Shown piece by piece: positions 7,445 to 15,553 of a DNA stretch of 34,579 nucleotides. The stretch spans positions 1 through 34,579 of the forward strand of contig CAZECE010000083.1 in assembly GCA_964510525.1 (NCBI GenBank). Reading direction: 5' to 3'. The notes under the pieces are model-generated. The model did no database searches. It saw nothing but the letters and a program-made list of their open reading frames with translations, and was not told the origin of the DNA. The stretch is from CAZECE01 sp964510525 (lineage in GTDB: Bacteria; Pseudomonadota; Gammaproteobacteria; Pseudomonadales; JANQJO01). The position numbers were made by a program, and so were the translations under genes. Within the stretch, counting starts at the first letter, position 1. The number at the start of each line of letters is the position of its first letter.

Positions 7445-8827
7445 ATGACTGAAATTGGAAACACACCGATTCGTGGGAATGGCCAGAATCAGGATGCAAA
7501 TCCAGAAATATCCAATTTACCTAGCGAAACATTAGGTTTAATTGTGAAATTTTTAGACATTGACTCGATCAGTGAGCTTTTTAAAACGAATAGGTTTATG
7601 CGAGATGTTGGAAATAAATTAACGTTGTCAGAAATCAAGGAGATTAATCAGTTCAATCACGATAATGTATTGTATCGGCCTAATGCTGATTTTGCCCAGA
7701 CTGAAGTTATTTTAGGGGCCCGATTGGATTTGGCTTATAGTGGGTATACTCCAGCAGGTGCGTTGGCTGAGTTGGCTAATGATAAAAATGATGACGTGCG
7801 AGAAGCCGTTGCGGGTCATGAAAATACGCCTGCATATGTGCTGGGTGAGTTGGCTAAGGATGAAAATAATGAAGTTCGAAAAGCCGTTGCGGGTAATGAA
7901 AGTACGCCTGCACATGTGCTGGCTGAGTTGGCTAATGATAAAAATGATGACGTGCGAAAAGCCGTTGCGGGTAATAAAAATACGCCTGCATATGTGCTGA
8001 AAAAGTTAGCTCTTGATAAGAAGTATGAAGTTCGAGAAGCCGTTGCATTTAATAAAAATACGCAGATAAATGAGTTGCGTTTGTTAGCTGCTAAGGAAGT
8101 TAATGAAGTTGAGGGTACTCGTCATGCTAGATATGCGGCTGCGGGTCATCCAAATGCGGATGCTGGTTTGTTGAGTTATTTAGCTGAAGAATATCACCCC
8201 TCTAATTGTCGTCTCGGAGTTGCAGAAAATGAAAATACGCCTGAATATGTACAGTTTTCTTTGGCCCAAGATGTTGATGTTGATGTTAGAAAAGCAGTTG
8301 CAGGAAATAAAAATGCGTCTCCTGATGTGCTGGTTCAATTAGCCAAAGATCCCGATTGGAGTGTTCGAGCAACGGTTGCGAAAAACCCAAACACTCCCGC
8401 AAAAGAACTTTCTAATTTAATAAAAAGGTGCTCAGCTAGTTTTAGCCCTGAAAATGTACATCTTTACATTGAAATTAAGAAAGCCGTTGCGGGTAATCTA
8501 AATACGCCTACAGAAGTGCTAACTGAACTGGCAAAAGATGTTAGCAGTGATGCTCGAAAAGCCGTTGCGGGTAATGAAAGTACGCCTGCACATGTGCTGC
8601 CTGAGTTGGCTAATGATAAAAATGATGACGTGCGAAAAGCCGTTGCGGGTAATAAAAATACGCCTGCATATGTGCTGGCTGAGTTGGCTAAGGATGAAAA
8701 TAATGATGTTCGAAAAGCCGTTGCGGGTAATAAAAATACGCCTGAAAATGAGCTGCTGGAATTGACTTCTGATTATAACAACTCTGTTAGAAAAACAGCG
8801 TTAAGTCAATTACGCTCGAGAGGGTAA
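7445..8827 (+). CDS. F-box-like protein with leucine-rich-variant (LRV) repeats
   Basis: Residues 21-60 (EISNLPSETLGLIVKFLDID, then SISELFKTNRFMRDVG) fit the eukaryotic F-box pattern of LPxE, a hydrophobic core and a late basic segment. Thirteen repeats follow (about 101-458) of the form NTPAYVLAELAKDENNDVRKAVAGN, mostly 26 residues, matching LRV repeats, which form an alpha-helical superhelix. In eukaryotes an F-box docks on Skp1 of SCF ubiquitin ligases while a C-terminal repeat domain binds the target; bacterial F-box proteins are mostly host-directed effectors. No signal peptide is visible. I chose ATG 7445 (460 aa); an in-frame TTG at 7400 would add 15 residues. It sits in an accessory-looking region. 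Effector function is inference. Confidence 0.8.
   Translation: MTEIGNTPIRGNGQNQDANPEISNLPSETLGLIVKFLDIDSISELFKTNRFMRDVGNKLTLSEIKEINQFNHDNVLYRPNADFAQTEVILGARLDLAYSGYTPAGALAELANDKNDDVREAVAGHENTPAYVLGELAKDENNEVRKAVAGNESTPAHVLAELANDKNDDVRKAVAGNKNTPAYVLKKLALDKKYEVREAVAFNKNTQINELRLLAAKEVNEVEGTRHARYAAAGHPNADAGLLSYLAEEYHPSNCRLGVAENENTPEYVQFSLAQDVDVDVRKAVAGNKNASPDVLVQLAKDPDWSVRATVAKNPNTPAKELSNLIKRCSASFSPENVHLYIEIKKAVAGNLNTPTEVLTELAKDVSSDARKAVAGNESTPAHVLPELANDKNDDVRKAVAGNKNTPAYVLAELAKDENNDVRKAVAGNKNTPENELLELTSDYNNSVRKTALSQLRSRG
7883..8740. repeat. 78-bp coding repeats within the F-box/LRV gene
   Basis: Compact LRV units are 78 bp and near-identical in DNA. The stretch about 7883-7998 recurs at about 8561-8676 with essentially one visible difference (GGCTGAG versus GCCTGAG). 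Units between them (about 8040-8460) are much more diverged, so the identity reflects recent duplication or gene conversion. Confidence 0.85.
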
Positions 8828-8924
8828 TTCACAACGATGTCTTCCTGCGATGAACGCAGTGAGCTCCAGGTGATGACAAAAAGCACACGTATTTGCTTTA
8901 CTAAGCAGTATTTGGAGACAAAAA

Positions 8925-9083
8925 ATGATTGATTCAAACCGAACGCCGCAGAACTCTAATCAAAATCTCACTGAAGAGGAGCAAGAGATTCTTTAGGCTG
9001 CTGAGTCTGGAGAATTGCAATCAATGCTAACGGCTCAGCGTAAAAATGAACTCGAAGCTATAGCGAAACACACTTTAGATTGA
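8925..9083 (+). pseudogene. Small ORF with an in-frame amber stop
   Basis: ATG 8925 has a good GGAG ribosome binding site 7 nt upstream. The frame runs 23 codons (MIDSNRTPQNSNQNLTEEEQ then EIL), meets TAG at 8994-8996, and continues open for 28 more codons to TGA at 9081-9083. Both halves share a polar, Glu/Gln-rich, helical character, so they look like one 52-codon gene broken by a point mutation. Alternatives are a genuine 23-aa product or amber read-through. I recognise no family. It lies about 100 bp after the F-box/LRV gene and may once have been its partner. Confidence 0.45.
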
Positions 9084-9099
9084 ATAAAACAATCCCCAA

Positions 9100-9591
9100 T
9101 TACTTATGATAAGGATGCCCTTTCAGTAAGCTCCAAGCACGATAGATCTGTTCGGCGAGTAACACGCGTACCAAAGGGTGGGGGAAGGTGAGTTTGGATA
9201 GGGACCACCGACAATCAGCCGCAGCTAAAGCCTCACTTGCATGACCATCCGGGCCGCCGACCAGTAGGTTGATCGTGGGGTATTCCGTCTGCCAGCCTTG
9301 CATCTTGGCCGCTAATGTCTCCGTTGACCACGACTCACCCGATTTATCCAAGACGACCAGCAGGCCCGGTTTTTTGACTTGGTTGAGTAATCGCGCGGTT
9401 TCGTCCTGACAGAGTTGAGTGATGATCTTTTTATCACTGGGCTTGTGGTTTTTAGGGCGTTGCGCGAGCGGTAATTCAACTAATTCCAGTTTGACGTCTT
9501 GATTCAAGCGCGAGACATACTCATCAAACCCCTCATTCACCCAATTTGGGCACTTGGTGCCAATGGTCATTAGTCGAAAGACCAAACTCAC
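9100..9591 (-). CDS. rlmH: 23S rRNA (pseudouridine-1915-N3)-methyltransferase RlmH
   Basis: RlmH methylates pseudouridine 1915 in helix 69 of 23S rRNA, using SAM and a knotted SPOUT fold. Family signatures are IGTKCPNWV near the start, the SAM-loop LLVGGPDGH, and the C-terminal FPHPLVRVLLAEQIYRAW ending in GHPYHK. The encoded length is 163 aa against about 155 in E. coli. GTG 9591 is the assigned start; ATG 9570 (MTIGTKC) is possible but would trim a conserved beta strand. It is the last gene of the leftward proA-nadD-rsfS-rlmH operon, 16 bp after rsfS. Confidence 0.97.
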   Translation of the reverse strand: MSLVFRLMTIGTKCPNWVNEGFDEYVSRLNQDVKLELVELPLAQRPKNHKPSDKKIITQLCQDETARLLNQVKKPGLLVVLDKSGESWSTETLAAKMQGWQTEYPTINLLVGGPDGHASEALAAADCRWSLSKLTFPHPLVRVLLAEQIYRAWSLLKGHPYHK

Positions 9592-9607
9592 AGAGCGGGT
9601 AACCTAG

Positions 9608-10000
9608 TTACGCTGGAGTGGTTTGCTGAGGCTGTGATGGACGCACTTTCCAGAGTTTCTCGAGGTCGTAAAACGCGCGTGTTTCCGGTTGCATGATGTG
9701 AACGATGACATCACCCAAATCAACCAACACCCACTCCCCCGACTCTAATCCTTCCACGCCCAACACCTTATGCGCCTTGGCTTTACTGGCCTCTACGAGG
9801 TTTTGAGCAATGGACTGCACATGACGTTTCGAGTTGCCGGACGCGACCACCATGTGATCAGCGACACTGGAAATATCGCCGATAAAGAGATTTTGAATGT
9901 CGAGGGCTTTGTAGTCTTCAAGCGTTGATTGAATGAGTTGGGAGAGGTCGGTTGAGGGTAAGTTGTTGTTATTCTGAGCATCACTAATGGATTTATTCAT
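9608..10000 (-). CDS. rsfS: Ribosomal silencing factor RsfS (Iojap family)
   Basis: RsfS binds ribosomal protein uL14 on the large subunit and blocks subunit joining in starvation. The 130-aa protein shows the family blocks DIQNLFIGDISSVADHMVVA, SGNSKRHVQSIAQNLVE, the region around GVEGLESGEWVLVDLGDVIVH, and FYDLEKLW near the end. ATG 10000 is the start; a short polar N-terminus precedes the domain. It sits between nadD and rlmH, the classic gammaproteobacterial order. Confidence 0.97.
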   Translation of the reverse strand: MNKSISDAQNNNNLPSTDLSQLIQSTLEDYKALDIQNLFIGDISSVADHMVVASGNSKRHVQSIAQNLVEASKAKAHKVLGVEGLESGEWVLVDLGDVIVHIMQPETRAFYDLEKLWKVRPSQPQQTTPA

Positions 10001-10036
10001 AGGCGAGAAAGTCCTCTGATATCTGTTTATTTAAGT

Positions 10037-10738
10037 TTAATAGACCTTTCGTTTTTTTATAAAGTCTAGGACCGCATCGGGCACTAAAAACGCCGGTTGA
10101 TGGCCTTCTTCAATGCATTGCCGTATGGCGCTGCTTGAAATCCCAAGGGGCGGTATGTCCAATGTGAAAATACTACCACGGTCTCGGCCTACAGCGCTCT
10201 TAAGAGTTTGTGTAGAATCTGTAAGATGTTGTTTTTGAAAGGTCTCAATATCCACAGGCAGCGACTCTGGGCGTTGTTTTTGATCGAATGGCCGCGAGCA
10301 CACGATCAGGTGCGCGTATTGGATCAATTGCTGCCAGTTGTTCCAAGTGTTGAGGCTGTAAAAGCTGTCTTCACCCATTAAGAAATAAAAAAAGTCAGTT
10401 TCCGCTTTTTGGCGCCTTAGGGCTTTCAGCGTATTGACGGTAAAGCTTTCCTCAGAACGCTCGATTTCTATGGTATTGATTTGAAAGCACGGTTGCGCGG
10501 CTGTCGCCAGACTCAGCATCTCAATGCGGGTTTCTGGGGAGCAGGTAGGCTTTTTGTGCGCCGGCACATGGCAGGGAATGAACCAGATCTCGTCTAAGTC
10601 CAGCTTTTCCAGTGCCTGCCAGGCCATATTCAAGTGCCCAAAATGCACGGGATCAAAGGTGCCCCCCAGAAGACCAATGGCTTTTTCTTGTCGAACCTGG
10701 CCAGCAGGCTCGGTTTGATTGGGTGTGGCTGAATCCAT
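10037..10738 (-). CDS. nadD: Nicotinate-nucleotide adenylyltransferase NadD
   Basis: NadD adenylates nicotinate mononucleotide to deamido-NAD in NAD synthesis. The 233-aa protein has the nucleotidyltransferase signature GGTFDPVHFGHLN (25-37) and the C-terminal ISSSAIRQ motif. About 20 extra polar residues precede the conserved core. Its ATG begins on the base right after the proA stop codon (TAA then ATG), so the two are probably translationally coupled. Confidence 0.97.
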   Translation of the reverse strand: MDSATPNQTEPAGQVRQEKAIGLLGGTFDPVHFGHLNMAWQALEKLDLDEIWFIPCHVPAHKKPTCSPETRIEMLSLATAAQPCFQINTIEIERSEESFTVNTLKALRRQKAETDFFYFLMGEDSFYSLNTWNNWQQLIQYAHLIVCSRPFDQKQRPESLPVDIETFQKQHLTDSTQTLKSAVGRDRGSIFTLDIPPLGISSSAIRQCIEEGHQPAFLVPDAVLDFIKKRKVY

Positions 10739-11995
10739 TTAAGAGCGAGTATTCCCTGTTCCTAACACGATGAATTTTTGGGATGTCAGGCCTTCTAATC
10801 CCACCGGACCTCTTGCATGAAATTTGTCCGTTGAGATGCCAACTTCTGCGCCCAACCCATATTCAAATCCATCGGCAAATCGCGTTGAAACATTAATCAT
10901 AACTGAGCTGGAATCGACTTGGCGTATAAATTTCATGCAACTTGGGTGGTGATCGCTGATGATGCAGTCGGTATGACCGGAGCCGTACCGGTTAATGTGG
11001 CCAATGGCCGCATCCAAATCGGTAATGGCTTTAATCGAGAGTATTGGTGCTAAGTATTCCGCACCCCAGTCGGCGTCTGTTGCGGGCTTGGCGTTTTTGA
11101 GATGGTTGAGCGATTGCGGGCAGGCGCGTAATTCCACTTGGTGCTCGGCGAGCGCGCTTTCCAGCTGAGGTAAAACGGTGCCTAATAATGATTCGTGCAC
11201 CAGCAAGCTTTCTAGGGTATTGCAGGTACCATAGCGCTGGGTTTTGGCGTTCACGGTCAGATCAATGGCCATCTTCATGTCCGCGTGTTGATCAATGTAG
11301 ATGTGGCAATTGCCATCCAGGTGTTTAATCACTGGAATGCGTGCTTCTTGACTGATGCGTTCGATCAGCCCTTTACCGCCACGAGGAATCAGTACATCGA
11401 GATACTCCGTGGACTGAATCAGGGTACCGACGGCTGCTCGATCCGGTGTGTTGACCACTTGGACACTGGTGCTGGGTAAGTCGGCGGCGGCCAAGCCGGT
11501 TTGTATGCAGTCGGCCAGCGCTTGATTCGAATGCAGGGCTTCAGAGCCGCCGCGTAAAATGGCCGCGTTGCCGGATTTCAAGCAGAGGCTGGCGGCTTCG
11601 GTGGTGACATTGGGGCGAGATTCATAAATAATGCCCACCACCCCTAAAGGCACGCGCATTTTGCCCACTTGAATACCGGAAGGGCGGGGTTGAACGGATT
11701 CGATAGCGCCGACAGGGTCGGGTAACTCGGCAACCTGATGCAAACTGGTGATCATGCCATCGATGCGATCGACGTTCAGTGCTAAGCGGTCCATTAACGC
11801 GGCGTCCAGACCTTTTTCCTGACCAGCCGCAAGGTCTTGTTCGTTCGCGGCTAAGATGGCGGCTTGTTGTTGCGACAAGGCATCGGCGATGTGTTTTAAG
11901 GCTTGGTTTTTTTGTTGGGTGCTGGCGGCCGTCAGTGTCGCGGCGGCGGATCGGGCGTCTTGCGCCAGTTGTTGAATATAATCCGTAATGTTCAT
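10739..11995 (-). CDS. proA: Gamma-glutamyl phosphate reductase ProA
   Basis: ProA reduces gamma-glutamyl phosphate with NADPH to glutamate semialdehyde, the second step of proline synthesis from glutamate. The 418-aa length matches E. coli (417). Catalytic Cys258 lies in QRYGTCNTLESLL. Other aldehyde-dehydrogenase-fold blocks include GVVGIIYESRPNVT, LRGGSEALHSN, IPRGGKGLI and GRGPVGLEGLTS-like HARGPVGLEGLTS. It is the first gene of the leftward operon; proB is not in the window. Confidence 0.98.
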   Translation of the reverse strand: MNITDYIQQLAQDARSAAATLTAASTQQKNQALKHIADALSQQQAAILAANEQDLAAGQEKGLDAALMDRLALNVDRIDGMITSLHQVAELPDPVGAIESVQPRPSGIQVGKMRVPLGVVGIIYESRPNVTTEAASLCLKSGNAAILRGGSEALHSNQALADCIQTGLAAADLPSTSVQVVNTPDRAAVGTLIQSTEYLDVLIPRGGKGLIERISQEARIPVIKHLDGNCHIYIDQHADMKMAIDLTVNAKTQRYGTCNTLESLLVHESLLGTVLPQLESALAEHQVELRACPQSLNHLKNAKPATDADWGAEYLAPILSIKAITDLDAAIGHINRYGSGHTDCIISDHHPSCMKFIRQVDSSSVMINVSTRFADGFEYGLGAEVGISTDKFHARGPVGLEGLTSQKFIVLGTGNTRS

Positions 11996-12086
11996 AACAG
12001 TCCGTCTAGAGTGAGAGTAAACTAAATAATTATGTGAAACGGCAGTGTATGAGGTTTGATTCAGTTGATCAATATGAGGAGTTTCT

Positions 12087-12929
12087 ATGAAGTTTGAAGG
12101 CAGCGACCGTTATGTTGCAGACGATGAGCTTACCCTGGCGGTGAATGCCGCCATTCAATTGCAAAAACCCTTATTAATCAAAGGCGAGCCAGGTACCGGT
12201 AAAACGCAATTGGCGTTGGAAGTGGCCAAGACTTTAGACCTGCCATTGATTGAATGGCACATCAAATCCACCACCAAAGCCCAGCAGGGATTGTATGAAT
12301 ACGACGCTGTGGCCCGATTACGCGATTCGCAGTTAGGCAAAGACGAGGTGAAAGACATCTCGCACTACATTAAACCCGGTAAGTTGTGGCAGGCGTTTGA
12401 CAGCGACGCCGCGTCAGTGCTGTTGATTGATGAAATTGACAAAGCGGACATTGAATTCCCCAATGATTTGCTCTTAGAGCTGGATCGTATGTCGTTTCAT
12501 GTCTATGAAACTCAACAGCAAGTGACTGCCAAGCAGCGGCCTATTGTGATCATCACCAGTAATAATGAAAAAGAATTGCCGGACGCGTTTTTACGCCGGT
12601 GTTTTTTTCATTATATTGATTTTCCTGACGCTGAGACATTAAAGCAAATCATTGATGTGCACTTTCCGAACCTACAGCAAACGTTAGTCACGGAAGCGTT
12701 GGAGATGTTTTTTGACATTCGCCAAGTCCCGGGCTTAAAGAAAAAACCCTCAACCTCTGAGCTGATCGATTGGATCAAATTATTGATGGCGGATCAGTTG
12801 AGTGTGCAGGCGTTGCGAGAACGGGACCCTAATAAATTGGTGCCCCCGTTGTGTGGCGCGTTAGTCAAAACCGAGCAGGATGTGTCCTTGTTGGAGCGTT
12901 TGGCGTTCATGCACCGGCGCCGGGGTTAA
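12087..12929 (+). CDS. MoxR-type AAA+ ATPase
   Basis: MoxR ATPases are chaperone-like AAA+ proteins that usually work with a VWA-domain partner to mature or metallate a target. The protein (280 aa) has Walker A GEPGTGKT (33-40), Walker B VLLIDEIDKAD (111-121), sensor 1 IITSNNEKELPDAF and the arginine region LRRCF, then a small helical C-terminal domain. ATG 12087 follows GAGGAG. The VWA gene begins 7 bp after its stop. It is divergent from proA across about 90 bp. The target cannot be read from sequence. Confidence 0.93.
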   Translation: MKFEGSDRYVADDELTLAVNAAIQLQKPLLIKGEPGTGKTQLALEVAKTLDLPLIEWHIKSTTKAQQGLYEYDAVARLRDSQLGKDEVKDISHYIKPGKLWQAFDSDAASVLLIDEIDKADIEFPNDLLLELDRMSFHVYETQQQVTAKQRPIVIITSNNEKELPDAFLRRCFFHYIDFPDAETLKQIIDVHFPNLQQTLVTEALEMFFDIRQVPGLKKKPSTSELIDWIKLLMADQLSVQALRERDPNKLVPPLCGALVKTEQDVSLLERLAFMHRRRG

Positions 12930-12936
12930 ATCTGTC

Positions 12937-14115
12937 GTGTTGTTGGATCTGTTTCTGCATATCAAAGCCAATAAAGTCCCGATCTCTCTGCGAGAATGGT
13001 TGGATTTGTTGGCGGCGTTAAAACAACGCTTAGTGGTGTGTGATTGGGATGAATTTTATGCGCTGGCGCGTTGCGTGTGTGTTAAAAACGAAAAATATTA
13101 CGATCGTTTTGATAAGGCCATGCAAACCTATTATGACGGCATTGACGCCGTTGATCCGGAATTGTTGGAGCAGCAATTACCCGAAGAATGGTTGCGCAAA
13201 CACATTGAAAGCAAGCTCAGTGCGGACGAATTGAATCAGCTGCAGAAGTTCAAGGACCTTGAAGAACTGATGCAGCAGTTTAAAGAGCGATTAAAAGAAC
13301 AAAAACACCGTCATCAAGGTGGCAATCGGATGGTGGGCACGGGCGGTCGTTCGCCGTTTGGCGCCTATGGTGATCACCCGGAAGGCATGCGTCTAGCGGG
13401 GCCTTCCCGTAATAAGCACGCGGTCAAGGTGTGGGAGAAGCGGCGTTTTCGTAATTTGGATGGCGATGCGGCCTTAGAGACTCGTAACATGCAAATGGCT
13501 TTACGGCGTTTGCGAGCGATAACGCGCGAGGGCGCGGCGGATGAGTTCAGTATCGATAAAACCATCGATGCCACCGCCAAGCAGGCCGGTTGGTTGGATG
13601 TGCAATACGAACCGGAACGACGCAACGCGGTTAAAGCCTTGTTGTTTTTTGACATAGGCGGCTCAATGGACCCCTATGTGGCGTTGTGTGAAACCTTATT
13701 TTCCGCGGCCAAAAGCGAGTTTAAACATTTGCACTATTATTACTTTCATAACTTTTTTTATGAAACGGTGTGGACGTCTGGGTTGCGGCGACGCCAGGAT
13801 GAAGTCAGCTTCTGGGACTTGTTGCACACCTATTCATCCGATTACAAAGTCATGATCATTGGGGACGCGACCATGGGGCCTTATGAGATAGCTGCACCGG
13901 GCGGTTCAGTCGAGCATTGGAATCAAGAACCGGGTGCGGTGTGGTTTCAACGACTAACGTCGCATTTCAAACACGTGGTTTGGTTCAATCCCTGCGCCAA
14001 AGACGATTGGCCCTACATTCCGTCAGTGCAGCAAGTGCTGGAACTCACGGAGAATCAGATGTACCCGCTGACGCTGGATGGGTTGAGTCAGGGCGTTCAG
14101 GCGATGATGCGTTAA
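12937..14115 (+). CDS. CoxE-like VWA-domain protein
   Basis: This is the expected partner of the MoxR ATPase. The N-terminus (MLLDLFLHIKANKVPISLREWLDLLAAL) matches the usual opening of CoxE-like proteins. A charged middle region (about 100-145) includes a Lys/Glu helix and a Gly-rich linker. The C-terminal VWA domain has the MIDAS variant DIGGSM (from residue 239) with a later GDATMGPYEI. I chose GTG 12937 (392 aa), which starts after the MoxR stop; the longer ORF from 12880 overlaps MoxR and lacks family-like sequence. The methyltransferase gene starts 2 bp after its stop. Confidence 0.9.
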   Translation: MLLDLFLHIKANKVPISLREWLDLLAALKQRLVVCDWDEFYALARCVCVKNEKYYDRFDKAMQTYYDGIDAVDPELLEQQLPEEWLRKHIESKLSADELNQLQKFKDLEELMQQFKERLKEQKHRHQGGNRMVGTGGRSPFGAYGDHPEGMRLAGPSRNKHAVKVWEKRRFRNLDGDAALETRNMQMALRRLRAITREGAADEFSIDKTIDATAKQAGWLDVQYEPERRNAVKALLFFDIGGSMDPYVALCETLFSAAKSEFKHLHYYYFHNFFYETVWTSGLRRRQDEVSFWDLLHTYSSDYKVMIIGDATMGPYEIAAPGGSVEHWNQEPGAVWFQRLTSHFKHVVWFNPCAKDDWPYIPSVQQVLELTENQMYPLTLDGLSQGVQAMMR

Positions 14116-14117
14116 TC

Positions 14118-15407
14118 ATGACACAGAATTCAGATAAAGAACCCAATCTAGCCCTCCTGGTGTGCCCTCAAACCGGTAAGCCATTGACCTTGAAAGACGG
14201 GGAGTTATACACAGAGCAAACCTCTTACCCTCTATTCAATGGGGTGCCTTGGCTGTTTAAAAATCCGGAGTTTGCTTTTTTTGAGTGGGCCACCAAAATA
14301 AAGGCGCATATCAACGAAACGCAGCGTCATTTAGCTTACTTGCAGTTGCTGGCGAACAATACGCCGTCGGTTCATGCGCGGCAACGCTATGAACAGTTGT
14401 TTGAAGCGCAGTCGTTTAATCTTCAATACGAAACGCAGTGCTTGTCGTTTTTTTTAGGTCAAAACGATATTCATCTTCAGCCTTCCACGCAACAAGTCCA
14501 ATCGTATTTTAAAAACATCTTCAGAGATTGGTGTTGGGGAGCGAAAGAAAACGCTATCTATATGGACTACATCAAAAAAACAGCGCCGAAAGCCCCTGAT
14601 AATATTCTGGTGCTGGGCGCTGGGGCTGGGAAGTTAAGTCAGCTGATAGCGCAGCACTATTCGAGCAGTAGGGTGTATTCAATTGATCACAACCCGTTTT
14701 TAGTCTTAACAGCGCAGCGCATTTTGAATGGCGGATGTGTCGAATTGTTTGATTACGCGCATTACCCAAATCGTTTAGACAACACCAATAAAAAGGTGGT
14801 AATTCAAAACCAGCCAACCCTCAGCAATCATCAGTGTGTGTTAACCGGTTTCCCTGACTTGCCGTTTCCTGAAGACAGCTTTGACTTGATTGTCGCGCCC
14901 TGGTTTTACGACATCTTAGAACAAGACATTCAAGAGTCGATCGGTCGGACGCTTAAGTTTCTAACACAAAAAGGGTCTTTGATACACATAGGGCCCAGTA
15001 ATGTGCATCACCCTGATGTGGATAAGCAGTACTGTCTCGAGGAGGTGGTGGAAATGTATCAACAGTTTTTTGCCGAGACCGAGGTCCGTTCTCAACAGAT
15101 GGCGTATTTAAATAACCCCATTGAATCTCAGGCGCGACTTGAAACGGTGATGTTCTTACACGCAAACCATAAAACGCAGTCGTATGCTGGCAACAAGCAA
15201 TCTATTGAGACTCGGGTAACGCTCACGCCGGCGCTGGCATCGCTGAAAGAAGAGCAGGCTCTTAAGGCTCAGATCCTGAATCTAATTGATAAGGATTTAA
15301 CGAGTTTAGAGCTGGCTGAGCGAATGGCGAACGCATTTAATATGGACGCCACTCAAGCGGCGTTTTATGCCGAAAGCTTTATAAAAAAACTCAAGCTGGA
15401 AATGTAA
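14118..15407 (+). CDS. Class I SAM-dependent methyltransferase with Trm112-like N-terminus
   Basis: The 429-aa protein begins with a short segment (LLVCPQTGKPLTLKDGELY ... PLFNGVPWLF) resembling Trm112/UPF0434 zinc-ribbon proteins, but with only one Cys, so zinc binding is probably lost. A helical region follows, then a Rossmann methyltransferase core with motif I ILVLGAGAGKL (about 163-173), acidic VYSIDHN, and FPEDSFDLIVAPWF. The C-terminal ~50 residues are a helical add-on. ATG 14118 lies 2 bp after the VWA gene stop, so it is probably coupled. The substrate is unknown; position suggests it modifies the client of the MoxR/VWA pair. Confidence 0.82.
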   Translation: MTQNSDKEPNLALLVCPQTGKPLTLKDGELYTEQTSYPLFNGVPWLFKNPEFAFFEWATKIKAHINETQRHLAYLQLLANNTPSVHARQRYEQLFEAQSFNLQYETQCLSFFLGQNDIHLQPSTQQVQSYFKNIFRDWCWGAKENAIYMDYIKKTAPKAPDNILVLGAGAGKLSQLIAQHYSSSRVYSIDHNPFLVLTAQRILNGGCVELFDYAHYPNRLDNTNKKVVIQNQPTLSNHQCVLTGFPDLPFPEDSFDLIVAPWFYDILEQDIQESIGRTLKFLTQKGSLIHIGPSNVHHPDVDKQYCLEEVVEMYQQFFAETEVRSQQMAYLNNPIESQARLETVMFLHANHKTQSYAGNKQSIETRVTLTPALASLKEEQALKAQILNLIDKDLTSLELAERMANAFNMDATQAAFYAESFIKKLKLEM

Positions 15408-15553
15408 CCTATACTGGTTCAGGTTTGTAATAGTTCACGCTTTGTAACTTTGATTTCAAAAAGCCTTTCTCACGGTTGCAGATCTTGTCTATGGTAATAG
15501 AAGCTGACAGTAAAGAATCGCTCAATAAATAAGGGCTCAAATGAGGAAGTAGG

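Noticed and set aside
7740..8765. Small Trp/Met/Leu-rich ORFs over the LRV gene (7740-8000, 8538-8765)
   Set aside because: They are out-of-frame readings of the 78-bp repeats and have no ribosome binding site.
12880..12936. Extended N-terminus of the VWA protein starting inside the MoxR gene
   Set aside because: The extra 19 residues are a frame shadow of MoxR; GTG 12937 matches the usual family start.
13917..14117. Extended N-terminus of the methyltransferase inside the VWA gene
   Set aside because: 67 extra residues overlap the VWA coding sequence and do not resemble the family; ATG 14118 is 2 bp after the VWA stop.
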